From: Catenulispora sp. EB89 | Lineage (GTDB): Bacteria; Actinomycetota; Actinomycetes; Streptomycetales; Catenulisporaceae | NCBI RefSeq assembly: GCF_041261445.1 | Contig: NZ_JBGCCU010000003.1 | Location: forward strand, 558,001-622,000 | Length of the DNA stretch: 64,000 nt | Reading direction: 5' to 3' | In this document: piece by piece, positions 52,951-61,391 of the stretch | Layout of the letters: each line of letters begins with the position of its first letter | How positions within the stretch are numbered: position 1 is the first letter of the stretch | Notes under the pieces: model-generated | The model's database searches: none | Seen by the model: only the letters and a program-made list of their open reading frames with translations | Told to the model about the DNA's origin: nothing | Program-made: the position numbers and the translations under genes

Positions 52951-53274
52951 ATGGCGTTACCCATCTACGGCTACATGCGGATCGCAACGGACGCAGACTG
53001 TCCGGCCGAGACCGAGCGCGTCACAGCGGAACTGGAGACGTTCGCGCGGCAGGAGGGCTTCTCGCTGGAGGACGTGTTCATCGAACACCTGGGAGCGAAG
53101 AACCCGGCGTTCGATGGCCTGATCGAACGTCTCAAGAGGTCTGAGACCAGGAACGTACTTGTTCCGTCGCTGTGGCATTTCGCTCGGCTTCCCGGACTCC
53201 AAGAAGCCATGCGTCAGCACATTCAGAGCGAGACCGGCGCCCATGTCTGGGTCGTCCAAGGAAAGCGGTGGTGA
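52951..53274 (+). CDS. serine-recombinase-like N-terminal domain, nucleophile lost
   Basis: A 107-aa protein starting MALPIYGYMRIATDADCPAE. The YGYMRI start, the ERVTAELETFARQEGF helix and FDGLIERLKRSETRNVLVPS follow the order of resolvase/invertase N-terminal domains, but the nucleophile position after Arg (normally R-V-S) is Ala/Thr, and there is no DNA-binding C-terminal part. It should be unable to recombine DNA; a binding or regulatory role is possible. SD-like AAGGGG lies 9 bases upstream. First of three plus-strand genes in a row. Confidence 0.6.
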   Translation: MALPIYGYMRIATDADCPAETERVTAELETFARQEGFSLEDVFIEHLGAKNPAFDGLIERLKRSETRNVLVPSLWHFARLPGLQEAMRQHIQSETGAHVWVVQGKRW

Positions 53275-53278
53275 GGTC

Positions 53279-53587
53279 ATGAGCGATCAGATCGAACGTG
53301 CATCGGCGGCGTTCCGGGGCTCAGAGCGGCAGATCCTCGAACGTCTGGACGCCTTCCGTCTCCATGGCATCGATCCCGAAACGGTCAACGCGGCTGTGCG
53401 ACAGGTCAAAGCAGGTCACAGCCACATCGAGTGCGCAGGTGAACGCTTCGAAGTAGCTGCTCCGGACTGGTCGATCGTCCAGGACGTCTACGGCTGCGAC
53501 AGGGGGCGGGACTGTCGGCGCGTCTCCCAGGGACAGCGTGACGGCTTCGAAGCCATGATCCGCGCTCGAACGAACGCCGCGGGGTGA
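53279..53587 (+). CDS. small hypothetical protein (102 aa)
   Basis: ATG 53279 (GGTGGTGAGG just upstream) opens a 102-aa protein (MSDQIERASAAFRGSERQ) with a helical N-terminal half and a CDRGRDC pair near 77-83. It starts 4 bases after the preceding stop and ends 3 bases before the RsbW-like gene. No domain recognised. Confidence 0.65.
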   Translation: MSDQIERASAAFRGSERQILERLDAFRLHGIDPETVNAAVRQVKAGHSHIECAGERFEVAAPDWSIVQDVYGCDRGRDCRRVSQGQRDGFEAMIRARTNAAG

Positions 53588-53590
53588 GCC

Positions 53591-54037
53591 GTGTCCCACT
53601 ACTCCCTCACGCTCCCGGGCAGCACAGAGTGCGTACACGAAGCGCGTGTGTGGGTCCGCAAAACGCTTGGCGAGGATCCCGGGGTCGACGACGTGGTGCT
53701 GGTCGCGTCAGAACTCGCCACCAATGCCGTCCGGCACTCTGCCAGTGGTCGCCCTGGCGGCACCTTCACGCTGCATCTTTCCGCCTTCATCGATCGCTGG
53801 CACGTGCGCGTGGACGACGCCGGCGGGCTCAACGTGCCGCGGATCCAATCGGTCGACGACGACCAGGACGAGGCCGGCCGAGGCCTGGCCATGGTCGCCG
53901 GCCTGTCGTTGAGGTGGGGAGTCTTCGGTGACTACCACGCCCGCGGTGTGTGGGCCGAGATCCCGATTCCTGACAACGTCAGCCCCGACGGCGAGAACGA
54001 GGCTTGCCTCCCGCTACTGAGCGACCTACGTGGATAG
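53591..54037 (+). CDS. RsbW-like ATP-binding anti-sigma/serine kinase domain
   Basis: A 148-aa HATPase_c_2 protein. The N box is ASELATNAVRHSAS (about 37-50), G1 region is VDDAGGLNVP and the G2 segment is EAGRGLAMVAGLS, close to RsbW/SpoIIAB-type kinases common in actinobacteria. It would bind ATP and phosphorylate or sequester a partner protein. It forms one transcription unit with the two preceding genes and overlaps the convergent XRE gene by 12 bases. Confidence 0.85.
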   Translation: MSHYSLTLPGSTECVHEARVWVRKTLGEDPGVDDVVLVASELATNAVRHSASGRPGGTFTLHLSAFIDRWHVRVDDAGGLNVPRIQSVDDDQDEAGRGLAMVAGLSLRWGVFGDYHARGVWAEIPIPDNVSPDGENEACLPLLSDLRG

Positions 54038-55216
54038 TCCCGCGTTGCGAGCCAGTTCCAGGACCTTCGGCCTGGAGGTGACCTCGCCAGGGGCTTCGGC
54101 ATACGCGCGACGAACAGCGGCGGCCACGTCAACTTGATGACCGGTCCATTGGCCGTAGAGCCGAGCGACGTCGATCCAGTAGCGCGCACGGCGCTCAGGG
54201 GTCGGGAGCCTCACCGGGTCCAGCGCCCGAGCTGCATTTACCCCGCCCCCGACGTTGCCTAGAGCGTTCTCCATGGACAGCCGGTAAAGCCCTGCCTGCG
54301 CCGGGCCGAAGAACCACATCCCGTGCGCCACGTCCGACGGGAAGCGTGCAGCGATGGACTCCGCCTCGCGCATGTAATCCTCAGCACGGCCTGCATCGCC
54401 AGCGCTGGCGGCGCTGTATCCGGCCGTCAGGAAGAGATGCCCGTAGGTGGCGAAGTCGTCGGACGTGCGTAGTCCTCCGTCAGCGAGCTTGCTCGCGGCG
54501 TCAGCCGTGATCGTGTAGGCGGTGCGAGAGCGGCCGGAGTGCCGCAGGGTCATGCAGCGGCAGTACTCGGCTTCGGCCTGGGCGAGCCGGTCACCAGACT
54601 CGGCGGCGGCGGTCGCCGCGCGATCGGAGGCCAGCAAAGCCAGGTCGTCCTGCCCGGTCTTGATCAGATACTCGGTCGCCAGCGTCCACATGTCCGTGGT
54701 GAGACGCTTATCGCTCCCTGATACCGCCCGATCCATCAAACCCGGCAGACGCTTACCCAGCGCCGCGTGCTTGCCGAGGCGGAAGTCGTTCTGAGCCTTG
54801 GCGAGCTGCGTACGCAGCTTCTCAGGCGCCTCGGTGATTCCGGTGGGCCGGAACATCGCGGCCTCAACGGACAGCCCGGCCGTACCCAGCAGCAGGTCGC
54901 GACGATCCAGCACAGGATTCTCCTCGACGGTTTCGGCTGGTTCGATCCTGCCAGCTGAGCGTTGTCTTGGGAGCGATTTCGCCGCTCGCAACACGCCGAT
55001 CTCAAGTTCCAGCACCGCAGCGACGTGCGGCAGCCAGAACCGGCCCGGCACCACTTTGCCCTTCTCCCAGTTACGCCATTCGGAGCGGTCGAAGGTTGGC
55101 CGAATGGTCCGAAGCTCATCGACCACGTCACGCTGCGACTTATGCAGCTCACAGCGCCGCGCGAGAATCAGCGCAGCAAGATCACTGTGCGTGTCCCCTG
55201 ATTTACCCCCTGCCAT
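54026..55216 (-). CDS. XRE-family regulator with TPR-like domain
   Basis: A 396-aa regulator: a HTH region within residues ~10-65 (CELHKSQRDVVDELRTI, WRNWEKGKVVPGRFW) and helical repeats from about 110 (LLASDRAATAAAESGDRLAQ, AGDAGRAEDYMREAE). It is divergent from the candidate RiPP precursor at 55313 with 96 bases between, so it likely controls that locus. The family usually pairs with a downstream small protein or an RsbW-like kinase, and such a kinase is found here convergently. Confidence 0.82.
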   Translation of the reverse strand: MAGGKSGDTHSDLAALILARRCELHKSQRDVVDELRTIRPTFDRSEWRNWEKGKVVPGRFWLPHVAAVLELEIGVLRAAKSLPRQRSAGRIEPAETVEENPVLDRRDLLLGTAGLSVEAAMFRPTGITEAPEKLRTQLAKAQNDFRLGKHAALGKRLPGLMDRAVSGSDKRLTTDMWTLATEYLIKTGQDDLALLASDRAATAAAESGDRLAQAEAEYCRCMTLRHSGRSRTAYTITADAASKLADGGLRTSDDFATYGHLFLTAGYSAASAGDAGRAEDYMREAESIAARFPSDVAHGMWFFGPAQAGLYRLSMENALGNVGGGVNAARALDPVRLPTPERRARYWIDVARLYGQWTGHQVDVAAAVRRAYAEAPGEVTSRPKVLELARNAGLST

Positions 55217-55312
55217 ATCCCCTGTATTCCCTCTCTGCCACCGCCGCTATCGGCAGTTGCATGAGCAATGACGGGGCGACTCCGCGCCCCGCTCAACAGA
55301 TGGGAGAGCACG

Positions 55313-55459
55313 ATGACCACGGTCACCAAGGCGAGGAAGGCAGCGCTGTTCATCGGGCCGGATCGGCTCCGAGTGCAGAGCCTGGCCGAGTCGCACGAGT
55401 ACAAGAAGAAGTCCGGCTCGTCGGACACCGCGCACACGTACGACACCACGGCTCTGTGA
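55313..55459 (+). CDS. 48-aa candidate RiPP precursor peptide
   Basis: ATG 55313 follows GGGAGAG eight bases upstream. The product begins MTTVTKARKAALFIGPDRLR and ends with a Ser/Thr/Asp-rich part (SGSSDTAHTYDTTAL) after KKK. FIGPDRL resembles the Y-x-x-P-x-L leader motif of lasso precursors, with one extra residue before Leu. The next gene, 21 bases on, is an asparagine-synthetase-like ligase. A leader of about 33 residues and a core of about 13-15 is the likely layout; Asp44 would be 9th from Ser36, the usual ring size. Inference from layout, not proof. Confidence 0.55.
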   Translation: MTTVTKARKAALFIGPDRLRVQSLAESHEYKKKSGSSDTAHTYDTTAL

Positions 55460-55480
55460 TCGGGCAGGAGGGCCGCTGAC

Positions 55481-57049
55481 GTGCTGACGTTCCAGCTCAC
55501 GCCATATGCGGACGCCTCCTGGACGCTCGTCGGCGGCGCTTACACCGCCGCCGACGGCGCCAGCCGCGTCACGCCGATCGACCACCCGATGGTCGAGCAC
55601 ACCGCTTACACCGACGGTCAGCGCGTGCTGATCGTGGTCCGGGAGAAGATGGCCGGCTGCGTCGCCGCCGTCCCCGGAGTTCACGGCATCGGTCACGCCC
55701 AATTCGACGAGCGAGCCGCCACGGCGGCCAACTGGCCGGGCGATGTGGTCGTGATCAGTACTGCGCCGAATTTGCCCGTCACGGTGACCGCCGGGGCCGC
55801 ACGAACGACACCCCTGTACCTGTCCGCCAGCCCGGCGAGCCTGCACGGGTCCTGGGACATGGCCGACCTCAAAGGCTTCGCCGGACGCCTACACGCGGTG
55901 GAAGTCGCCCGGCTGTTGGTATTCCGACCGAGGTATTCGACTCAGACCGTCTTCGAGGGCATCCACCGGCTCACCGAGCGCGCGACCGCACACTTTGGCG
56001 GCAGCCTCGTCATCAGCTACCCGCAGCCAGCATTGCACCACGACCCGCGCGAGTTGGCCGACGGCGCCGATGTCCTCGGTGCGTTCGTCGAGCTGCTGCA
56101 CGAGGCGCTGGACGCTCATCCCTGGGATGCGGAATCCACCGTGTTCCACCTGTCCGGCGGGTTCGACTCCGGATGCATCGGCACGACTGCGGCGAAGCGA
56201 CGCCCTCACAAAGTGCGCACCGCCGCACTGCTGATCGACGGTCCCGGCCGGGCTCAACAGGAACGACGTCGCCTCGGCATGCGGGACACGCTGCCGTTCG
56301 CTGACGACGACACAACAGTGGACGCAGCGAGACTGCTGCCGCTGGACCCGGAGTGCACACGGGTGCAGGGCAAGCTGATCAGCCCCTACGAGGAGCCACT
56401 GTTCTATCCGTTCAGCCTGCTCACCCGCGCGCTCGCGGCGAAGGGTGCAACCGCGGTAGTGACCGGTTTGGGAGGCGACGAGCTGGTGGCCCTATCACAG
56501 GAGGAGGCGCCCCATCTGGATCTGAACCGAATGCCGATACTGCCTCCATGGGTCGGGCCCGCCGCAGCCACGCTGCTGGAGTACGCCGATGTTGGCACAG
56601 CGCCACCCGCACCGATCAACTCAATGACCCTGCTGGCGCTGGAGTCCACGGCGCCTCCCCTACTGCGCTCCGGCGTCTGGCCGATCCATCCGTTCGCGTG
56701 GCCGGCGCTGGTCGAGTTCGGGGAGCAGTTGCCGTATGACTGGCGCGACTTCAAGCAGTTGCAGCGCCGACTGCTGGAAAGCCTCGGGCTGGGCATGGAG
56801 GTAGTGCGGCCCGTTCATCGCGAGTCGTTCGCTGAGATCGTCGAACGCGCCCTGACTGGCTCCGGCGTCACGCTGCTCGAACGGATGCTCGCTGACGGCT
56901 CGCCACTATTCGATGATCGCCTCGTCGACCCGGACGCAGTCTCTGCGGCGGTGAAGCGGATGCAGGACGGGAACTACGCAGAAGGCGACGAATCCAAGCT
57001 CCTGGAAGTCGTTCACCTGGACCTGGCGACTCGCGCCTTCCTCAGCTGA
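55481..57049 (+). CDS. asparagine-synthetase-like ATP-dependent ligase, lasso-cyclase-like
   Basis: A 522-aa protein. The PPi-loop motif is SGGFDS at 225-230 (HLSGGFDSGCIG) and a second conserved segment is TGLGGDELVAL near 323. The N-terminal glutaminase half starts MLTFQLTPYA with no Cys at position 2, so it cannot use glutamine, as in lasso-peptide macrolactam cyclases and beta-lactam synthetases. GTG 55481 has CAGGAGGG ten bases upstream. It follows the small peptide gene directly and probably acts on it. No protease or RRE gene is next to it. Confidence 0.82.
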   Translation: MLTFQLTPYADASWTLVGGAYTAADGASRVTPIDHPMVEHTAYTDGQRVLIVVREKMAGCVAAVPGVHGIGHAQFDERAATAANWPGDVVVISTAPNLPVTVTAGAARTTPLYLSASPASLHGSWDMADLKGFAGRLHAVEVARLLVFRPRYSTQTVFEGIHRLTERATAHFGGSLVISYPQPALHHDPRELADGADVLGAFVELLHEALDAHPWDAESTVFHLSGGFDSGCIGTTAAKRRPHKVRTAALLIDGPGRAQQERRRLGMRDTLPFADDDTTVDAARLLPLDPECTRVQGKLISPYEEPLFYPFSLLTRALAAKGATAVVTGLGGDELVALSQEEAPHLDLNRMPILPPWVGPAAATLLEYADVGTAPPAPINSMTLLALESTAPPLLRSGVWPIHPFAWPALVEFGEQLPYDWRDFKQLQRRLLESLGLGMEVVRPVHRESFAEIVERALTGSGVTLLERMLADGSPLFDDRLVDPDAVSAAVKRMQDGNYAEGDESKLLEVVHLDLATRAFLS

Positions 57050-57581
57050 CCAGCTCCGCCGTGCCCGCCGCGAACATGCGCTCCACCTCGGGGAGACGCT
57101 GGGCGCGGCGGGCCATGAGGTACACCAGGTTGTTCTTCCGCTGCACCTCGTGAACCAGCTCGAAGCCCTGCGTGGCGTAGTACCTCATGAGATCGACCTC
57201 GATCGTCCCGCGCCGGACGAACTTCCGGCCCTCGCGCGCAGCCTTGTCCACTGCCCACCAAGCGATCAGCGATCCCGGCTTGGAATGCCGCCACGCCGGG
57301 TCCGTGCAGGTCGTGAACAGGTAGAGGCAGTCCTGCGCGGCTTCGTCGGGCGTCCAGCCCCAGGCCGGTTTGTCGTCGGCGACGGTCGTGCAGCCGATGA
57401 CCCTCTTCCCAGAGGTCAGGACCCACATCGCGGTACCGTCGACTGCCGCCTGGCCGGCAAGGTCATCGATGGCTTCCCGCCAGCTCGGCAAGCCTCGGCT
57501 CTCCATCCACTCTGACCGGGCCGCGATCACGGCTGCCACAGCGGATACATCGTCGGGGCGAGCCCGCCGCATCGCCAACAT
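57042..57581 (-). CDS. GNAT family N-acetyltransferase
   Basis: A 179-aa acetyltransferase: MLAMRRARPDDVSAVAAVIA, the start of the fold, and SLIAWWAVDKAAREGRKFVRR in place of the acetyl-CoA loop. ATG 57581 has GGAGG eight bases upstream. It converges with the ligase gene, overlapping its last 8 bases. Some lasso peptides carry an acetylated Lys, so it might modify the nearby peptide, but a free role is equally likely. Confidence 0.8.
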   Translation of the reverse strand: MLAMRRARPDDVSAVAAVIAARSEWMESRGLPSWREAIDDLAGQAAVDGTAMWVLTSGKRVIGCTTVADDKPAWGWTPDEAAQDCLYLFTTCTDPAWRHSKPGSLIAWWAVDKAAREGRKFVRRGTIEVDLMRYYATQGFELVHEVQRKNNLVYLMARRAQRLPEVERMFAAGTAELVS

Positions 57582-57747
57582 GCGGACACCTCCATGCGGA
57601 ACGGCCTGGTCAACAGATGACCCGAGTCTTCCACGCTTGGCTGCGCCGACGTGCCCGGACGCGGAAGAATCTAGCCTCCGTCGTTGCCAGCTGCCTAGCA
57701 GCGGTCCCCGTACAGACAGCCGCCATGAGGCATGCTGCATGGACTCT

Positions 57748-58596
57748 CTAGTAGGGATGCCAACTACGCGGGCGGTCCGGATCGCGGAGATCAGCCAGCC
57801 GCCTCGTGAATTCGTCGCTGATGACCGGATCGTCAGCGGCCCTCTGCGCTAACCAACACACCATGCGGAGCAGTTGGACCGCCTCGACTGTGGGGAACGC
57901 GGGATCGTCGGAGGGGTCTTCGCCATAGGCGGCGTAGAACGCGACGTACTCGGCCTCCGTATGCCAACCAAGGTCTCGGTACACGGCCGTGATCATCAGG
58001 TCCCAGATGCGGGGCCCGAGACAAAAGCCTTCCAGATCGAGCAGGATCGCCTCGTCCTCGGCGGTGAGCAGCATGTTGCCGACGTTCGCGTCACCGTGGA
58101 GTACGACCTCCTCCCGACCAGCCAGAGCGACCGACAATTCGGCCTCCCGCTGGGCGATCATCGACTCGAGCTCTTCGCGAACCTCGGCATCGAGGCCTGC
58201 CGAGCCGGCAAGCCGTTCGCGCATCCGCGCGAACGGGTCGAGCTTCGGCAGCGCGAGGTATGCGGGAGGCGTCAACTTGTGCAGCTCCCTGAGGACTTCC
58301 GCGAGCCGATCCGGGGTCGTCCACTCGCCGGCCACCGCGTGCCAGAACGTCACCGGGAGCGCGCAGGTGGCGTCCGGCTGCGCAACGTCGAACGGATACT
58401 CGACCGGTAGGCCGGACGAGGTCAGCCACCGCGCAACACGCACTTCACGCTTGGCCGCTGGGAACCGCTCTGTGGAGCGGCCGACCTTGGCGATCAGGCC
58501 CATCTCATCGTGGCTGAACACGGCGCGTTCGCCGATGCGAACAATGTGCCAACCGTCCTGCGGCAACCCCGCACAGGACAAGGCATCAACCAGCAC
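57748..58596 (-). CDS. aminoglycoside phosphotransferase-like kinase (APH family)
   Basis: A 282-aa protein with the APH/choline-kinase fold: VLHGDANVGNMLL (catalytic Asp and Asn, about 170-182), and LLDLEGFCLGPRIWDL for the second metal-binding Asp segment. The nucleotide-binding Lys is in LIAKVGRS. Substrate unknown; many such proteins phosphorylate sugars or small alcohols rather than antibiotics. Start is uncertain; the first in-frame codon is used. Confidence 0.82.
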   Translation of the reverse strand: MLVDALSCAGLPQDGWHIVRIGERAVFSHDEMGLIAKVGRSTERFPAAKREVRVARWLTSSGLPVEYPFDVAQPDATCALPVTFWHAVAGEWTTPDRLAEVLRELHKLTPPAYLALPKLDPFARMRERLAGSAGLDAEVREELESMIAQREAELSVALAGREEVVLHGDANVGNMLLTAEDEAILLDLEGFCLGPRIWDLMITAVYRDLGWHTEAEYVAFYAAYGEDPSDDPAFPTVEAVQLLRMVCWLAQRAADDPVISDEFTRRLADLRDPDRPRSWHPY

Positions 58597-58652
58597 TTCT
58601 TGTGCTACCTGAGCGAACAGCGGATCCTCCAGACTCTAGGAGCACTCGGAGA

Positions 58653-59231
58653 TCAGGCTATGGCAGCACGCGTGATCGACTCCGCCTCCGCAGGCACCGC
58701 ACCGGGAAGCCGCTCCATCCACGGCCGTTTGGCCGCTTCCTGCCCCGGGCGTACGACGAAGCCGAGCGGTGCGTAGTACCGGACTGCCAGCCGGCGGTTG
58801 GCGGCGTTCAGCAGCAGGGCGGTGTCGGTGGCGTCCGCTGCGGCCAGGACCGCGCGGATTACGTCCAGCCCGCGGCCACGGCCGGTCGGCCAGGCCCAGA
58901 AGCTCGTGATCTTCCAGGTGGACTCGTCGCCGGCCGTCGCCATGCGGAGGTCAAGTCCGGCACGCCGGTCGGTGTCGAGAACCGCGGTGATCTTCGACGA
59001 GCGTTCCTCCCAGACGAGCGCTCCGTAGCCGCCGAGCAAGCACGAGACGAAGAGAAACGTCCTCCAGCCGATTCCGCCCTGTCCACGGAAGTGGATCGGC
59101 GTGATGAGCATGTTCACCCAGCGACGCAGCCTGACCCGACGGCCACAGGGCCCAAGACGAACCTCTTTCATGGCCGCAAGCTGCTGTAAGAACCCGTCAC
59201 CATCCCCGTCTCGGGGGCTCGCGCTCGTCAC
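58653..59231 (-). CDS. GNAT-like acetyltransferase
   Basis: A 192-aa protein (172 aa if ATG 59171 is used). GRGRGLDVIRAVLAAADA carries a GNAT-type acetyl-CoA loop and LAVRYYAPLGFVVRPG the C-terminal strand of the fold. The N-terminal part (RRWVNMLITPIHFRGQGGIG) is not typical. Located beside the APH-like gene and near the RiPP candidate. No SD stands out at either start. Confidence 0.6.
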   Translation of the reverse strand: MTSASPRDGDGDGFLQQLAAMKEVRLGPCGRRVRLRRWVNMLITPIHFRGQGGIGWRTFLFVSCLLGGYGALVWEERSSKITAVLDTDRRAGLDLRMATAGDESTWKITSFWAWPTGRGRGLDVIRAVLAAADATDTALLLNAANRRLAVRYYAPLGFVVRPGQEAAKRPWMERLPGAVPAEAESITRAAIA

Positions 59232-59423
59232 TCTTCAACGGTAGGGCGCGGCGTGCCGCGAAGCAGGGATCAACCCTCCAACATCGCACCGCTGAAGCCA
59301 TAGATCAAAGTCTTGTCACCCTGCGGCCGGCAGTTATCCACAGATTGTCTCTGGAGTGGCGATCGACACCACCCCGGCATGCGCCGATGAGAGCACCTGA
59401 CAGAACGATGAAAGAGGTGCCTC

Positions 59424-59957
59424 GTGCCCAGCACGCGCAAGACGAAAGAAGCTCTGCGGTTCTCGGCCAGTGAGCGGGCTGTGCTGGTCGCGCTCGTCCA
59501 GCGTCCCGAAGCATCAGCCGCAGGCATCGCCGTAGCCGCTCGTCTGTCGCTGGCCACGACACAGCGTGCGCTGCGTCGGTTCGAGTCGCTTGGCGCTGCG
59601 ATGTCCGTCAACCGAACGGGTCTCGATGGACAATCCGTTCGCGCTCTCTGGTCTGCCTCGGCGACGGTGCTTGATCTGGTCGCCAGCTCGGGAGCGTTGC
59701 CCATGGTGCGAGCCCTTGTCGCGCCCTGTGCGCGCGACAAGGTTCTGACCGCTCTCGCGCTCCGGCCGGAGCTGACGATTGGCGACATCGAGTGGGCTAC
59801 CGCCCTGTCCCGTACGAGCGTTGTCGAGATGCTCGCCAGCCTGGAGAAGCAGGGCGTTGTCTGTCCCGTAGAGAGGAGAGGTCTCAGCGGGGGCCGGTTG
59901 GCCGACGGTTGGAAACTGGTGTTGGACGACGCGACCGTGCCGTTGTTCGAGCTCTGA
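59424..59957 (+). CDS. winged-helix DNA-binding protein
   Basis: A 177-aa protein with two predicted winged helices, residues ~15-60 (SASERAVLVALVQRPEASAA and LSLATTQRALRRFESLG) and ~105-160 (LTIGDIEWATALSRTSVVEML). GTG 59424 follows AGAGGTG. ArsR/MarR-like in shape, target unknown. It is convergent to the DUF2637 gene. Confidence 0.65.
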   Translation: MPSTRKTKEALRFSASERAVLVALVQRPEASAAGIAVAARLSLATTQRALRRFESLGAAMSVNRTGLDGQSVRALWSASATVLDLVASSGALPMVRALVAPCARDKVLTALALRPELTIGDIEWATALSRTSVVEMLASLEKQGVVCPVERRGLSGGRLADGWKLVLDDATVPLFEL

Positions 59958-60071
59958 GGCGAAGATGCAGACCTCTGGCGGACAGGAGATCCCGCCAATC
60001 CCGGTCGCCGGCTGCTACCTCCCACCGGCTCGGGCTCACGCGCCGGTGAGATCACGGACGCCCGAAGGCGC

Positions 60072-60117
60072 GGACTCGCGGCGGCGCCGTCAGTACGGAC
60101 GGCACCGCCGCGAGTCC
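60072..60117. terminator. hairpin between convergent genes
   Basis: GGACTCGCGGCGG pairs perfectly with CCGCCGCGAGTCC (13 bp), with an inner GCCGTC/GACGGC helix closing the loop. It lies between the wHTH gene and the DUF2637 gene and can terminate both. Confidence 0.8.
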
Positions 60118-60133
60118 CTCGGGTCGCGGCTTA

Positions 60134-60985
60134 TCACTGCGGTTCTGAGGCTTCCTTGTCGATGGCCGCATGTGCGTCCGGTGGGTGGCGGGACTCGACG
60201 AGTGCCCGGACCCGCTTGGCGGTGGACAGCGACACGCCCTCACCGAGGATGAGCGCTGACTCCGCTTGGCCGCCCAGACCGGTGTCCTGATCGGTCTGGA
60301 CGGCCAATCTTTGCGCCAGGGCTTCCCGGAACGCTTTTTCCGTCGGGCGGCGGCCGTGCAGCTCCCGCAGCTGGTCATAGACCGGGCCGCCGATCTTGAG
60401 CCATGCCTCTTCGCGGGCAGTCAGAACGTCCGCTTGACCGGCTGTATCGTCCACAGAAGCGTCCGATTCCGGGTCCGAAGCACGGGTGCCGCTCGCCTGG
60501 CCGAGTTGCCCATGGGCCGTGACGGCGACCAGCAGGTCAAGCTCCCGATCCGCGACCAACTGCGGCAACGAGGCAACGACTACCAGGATCAGATCACGAA
60601 CGATCGTGGGGATCAGGAAGCCGGCCAGCGCCAGGGCGTGGTCGAGGACGTTGCAGCAGACGGTGAGCGCGAGGGCGTAGCGCGCAGTGCGTTTCGCCTG
60701 GTCGCGCGCGGGGTGGCCGCTGGGGAGGCGGTAGGCGGTGTAAAGCGTTGAGGCGGCGTACGCGTCCACGGCGAGCGGGAAGAGTTCGGACAGCCGGTGC
60801 AGGCCTGCTTGACGGCCGAGATCGGTCAGGACGTCGAAGCTGATCACGGCGATCGCGATCAACGACACAGTCCCGCCGAGCCGGAGCGCGATCAGGACCG
60901 AGCGGGGCGTTTCGATCGGCGGCGTGTCGGCTGACGACGTCGTCGGTACCACCGCAGAGCGGGTGGAGCGGGCGAGAAGGTTCAC
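60134..60985 (-). CDS. DUF2637 family membrane protein
   Basis: A 283-aa protein. GTG 60985 is supported by GGAGGAACCC directly upstream. Membrane helices lie in the first ~150 residues, with the DUF2637 feature ISFDVLTDLGRQAGLHRLSEL and FPLAVDAYAAST. A helical basic C-terminal part (LKIGGPVYDQLRELHGRRP) resembles a DNA-binding tail. DUF2637 proteins are typical of actinomycete plasmids and integrative elements; a spread or transfer-related role is likely by context only. Confidence 0.75.
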   Translation of the reverse strand: MNLLARSTRSAVVPTTSSADTPPIETPRSVLIALRLGGTVSLIAIAVISFDVLTDLGRQAGLHRLSELFPLAVDAYAASTLYTAYRLPSGHPARDQAKRTARYALALTVCCNVLDHALALAGFLIPTIVRDLILVVVASLPQLVADRELDLLVAVTAHGQLGQASGTRASDPESDASVDDTAGQADVLTAREEAWLKIGGPVYDQLRELHGRRPTEKAFREALAQRLAVQTDQDTGLGGQAESALILGEGVSLSTAKRVRALVESRHPPDAHAAIDKEASEPQ

Positions 60986-61073
60986 GGGTTCCTCCGACCA
61001 TTGGTCGTTCTGGACGGTCACGCGGGCGGGATCGGTGGGCCCGACCGGTCTGGCCGGGCCCACCGAGAAACCG

Positions 61074-61391
61074 CTAGGCGTTCATTCGTTCAGCGAGCGA
61101 GGTGAGGAAGTCCCGGACGATGCTCGCGGCGAACAGCGCGTCCCGCTTCGACAGCGCCGTCGGCACCGTCATGAGCACGGCGCCGCCTCCGGGCAGCGTG
61201 AAGTTCACGCAGCTTTCCGGCACGACGTGAGCCGCTTGCTCGCCAGCGGTGAGCAGAACGCGCGGAACGGCACCGGGGCCGCCCGGAGCCGACGTGGCGG
61301 TCGGCTGCTGATCTCGGATCTCGTCCCGGGTCGGCATCGTGTGGACGGCACCGAGATCTGTCCGCCGCTTCGCTCTCTGGTCAGAGTTCAT
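61074..61391 (-). CDS. hypothetical element protein (105 aa)
   Basis: A 105-aa protein starting at ATG 61391, inside the 3' end of the preceding gene (11-base overlap). VNFTLPGGGAVLMTVPTA then RDALFAASIVRDFLTSLAE suggest a small alpha/beta fold. No family recognised. Confidence 0.6.
   Translation of the reverse strand: MNSDQRAKRRTDLGAVHTMPTRDEIRDQQPTATSAPGGPGAVPRVLLTAGEQAAHVVPESCVNFTLPGGGAVLMTVPTALSKRDALFAASIVRDFLTSLAERMNA

Noticed and set aside
55500-57600. A complete lasso-peptide cluster
   Set aside because: No leader protease or RRE gene is adjacent, so only a lasso-like cyclase and candidate precursor can be claimed.
59334-59342. A DnaA box (TTATCCACA) as part of an origin
   Set aside because: Only one copy, no AT-rich unwinding region or rep gene nearby.
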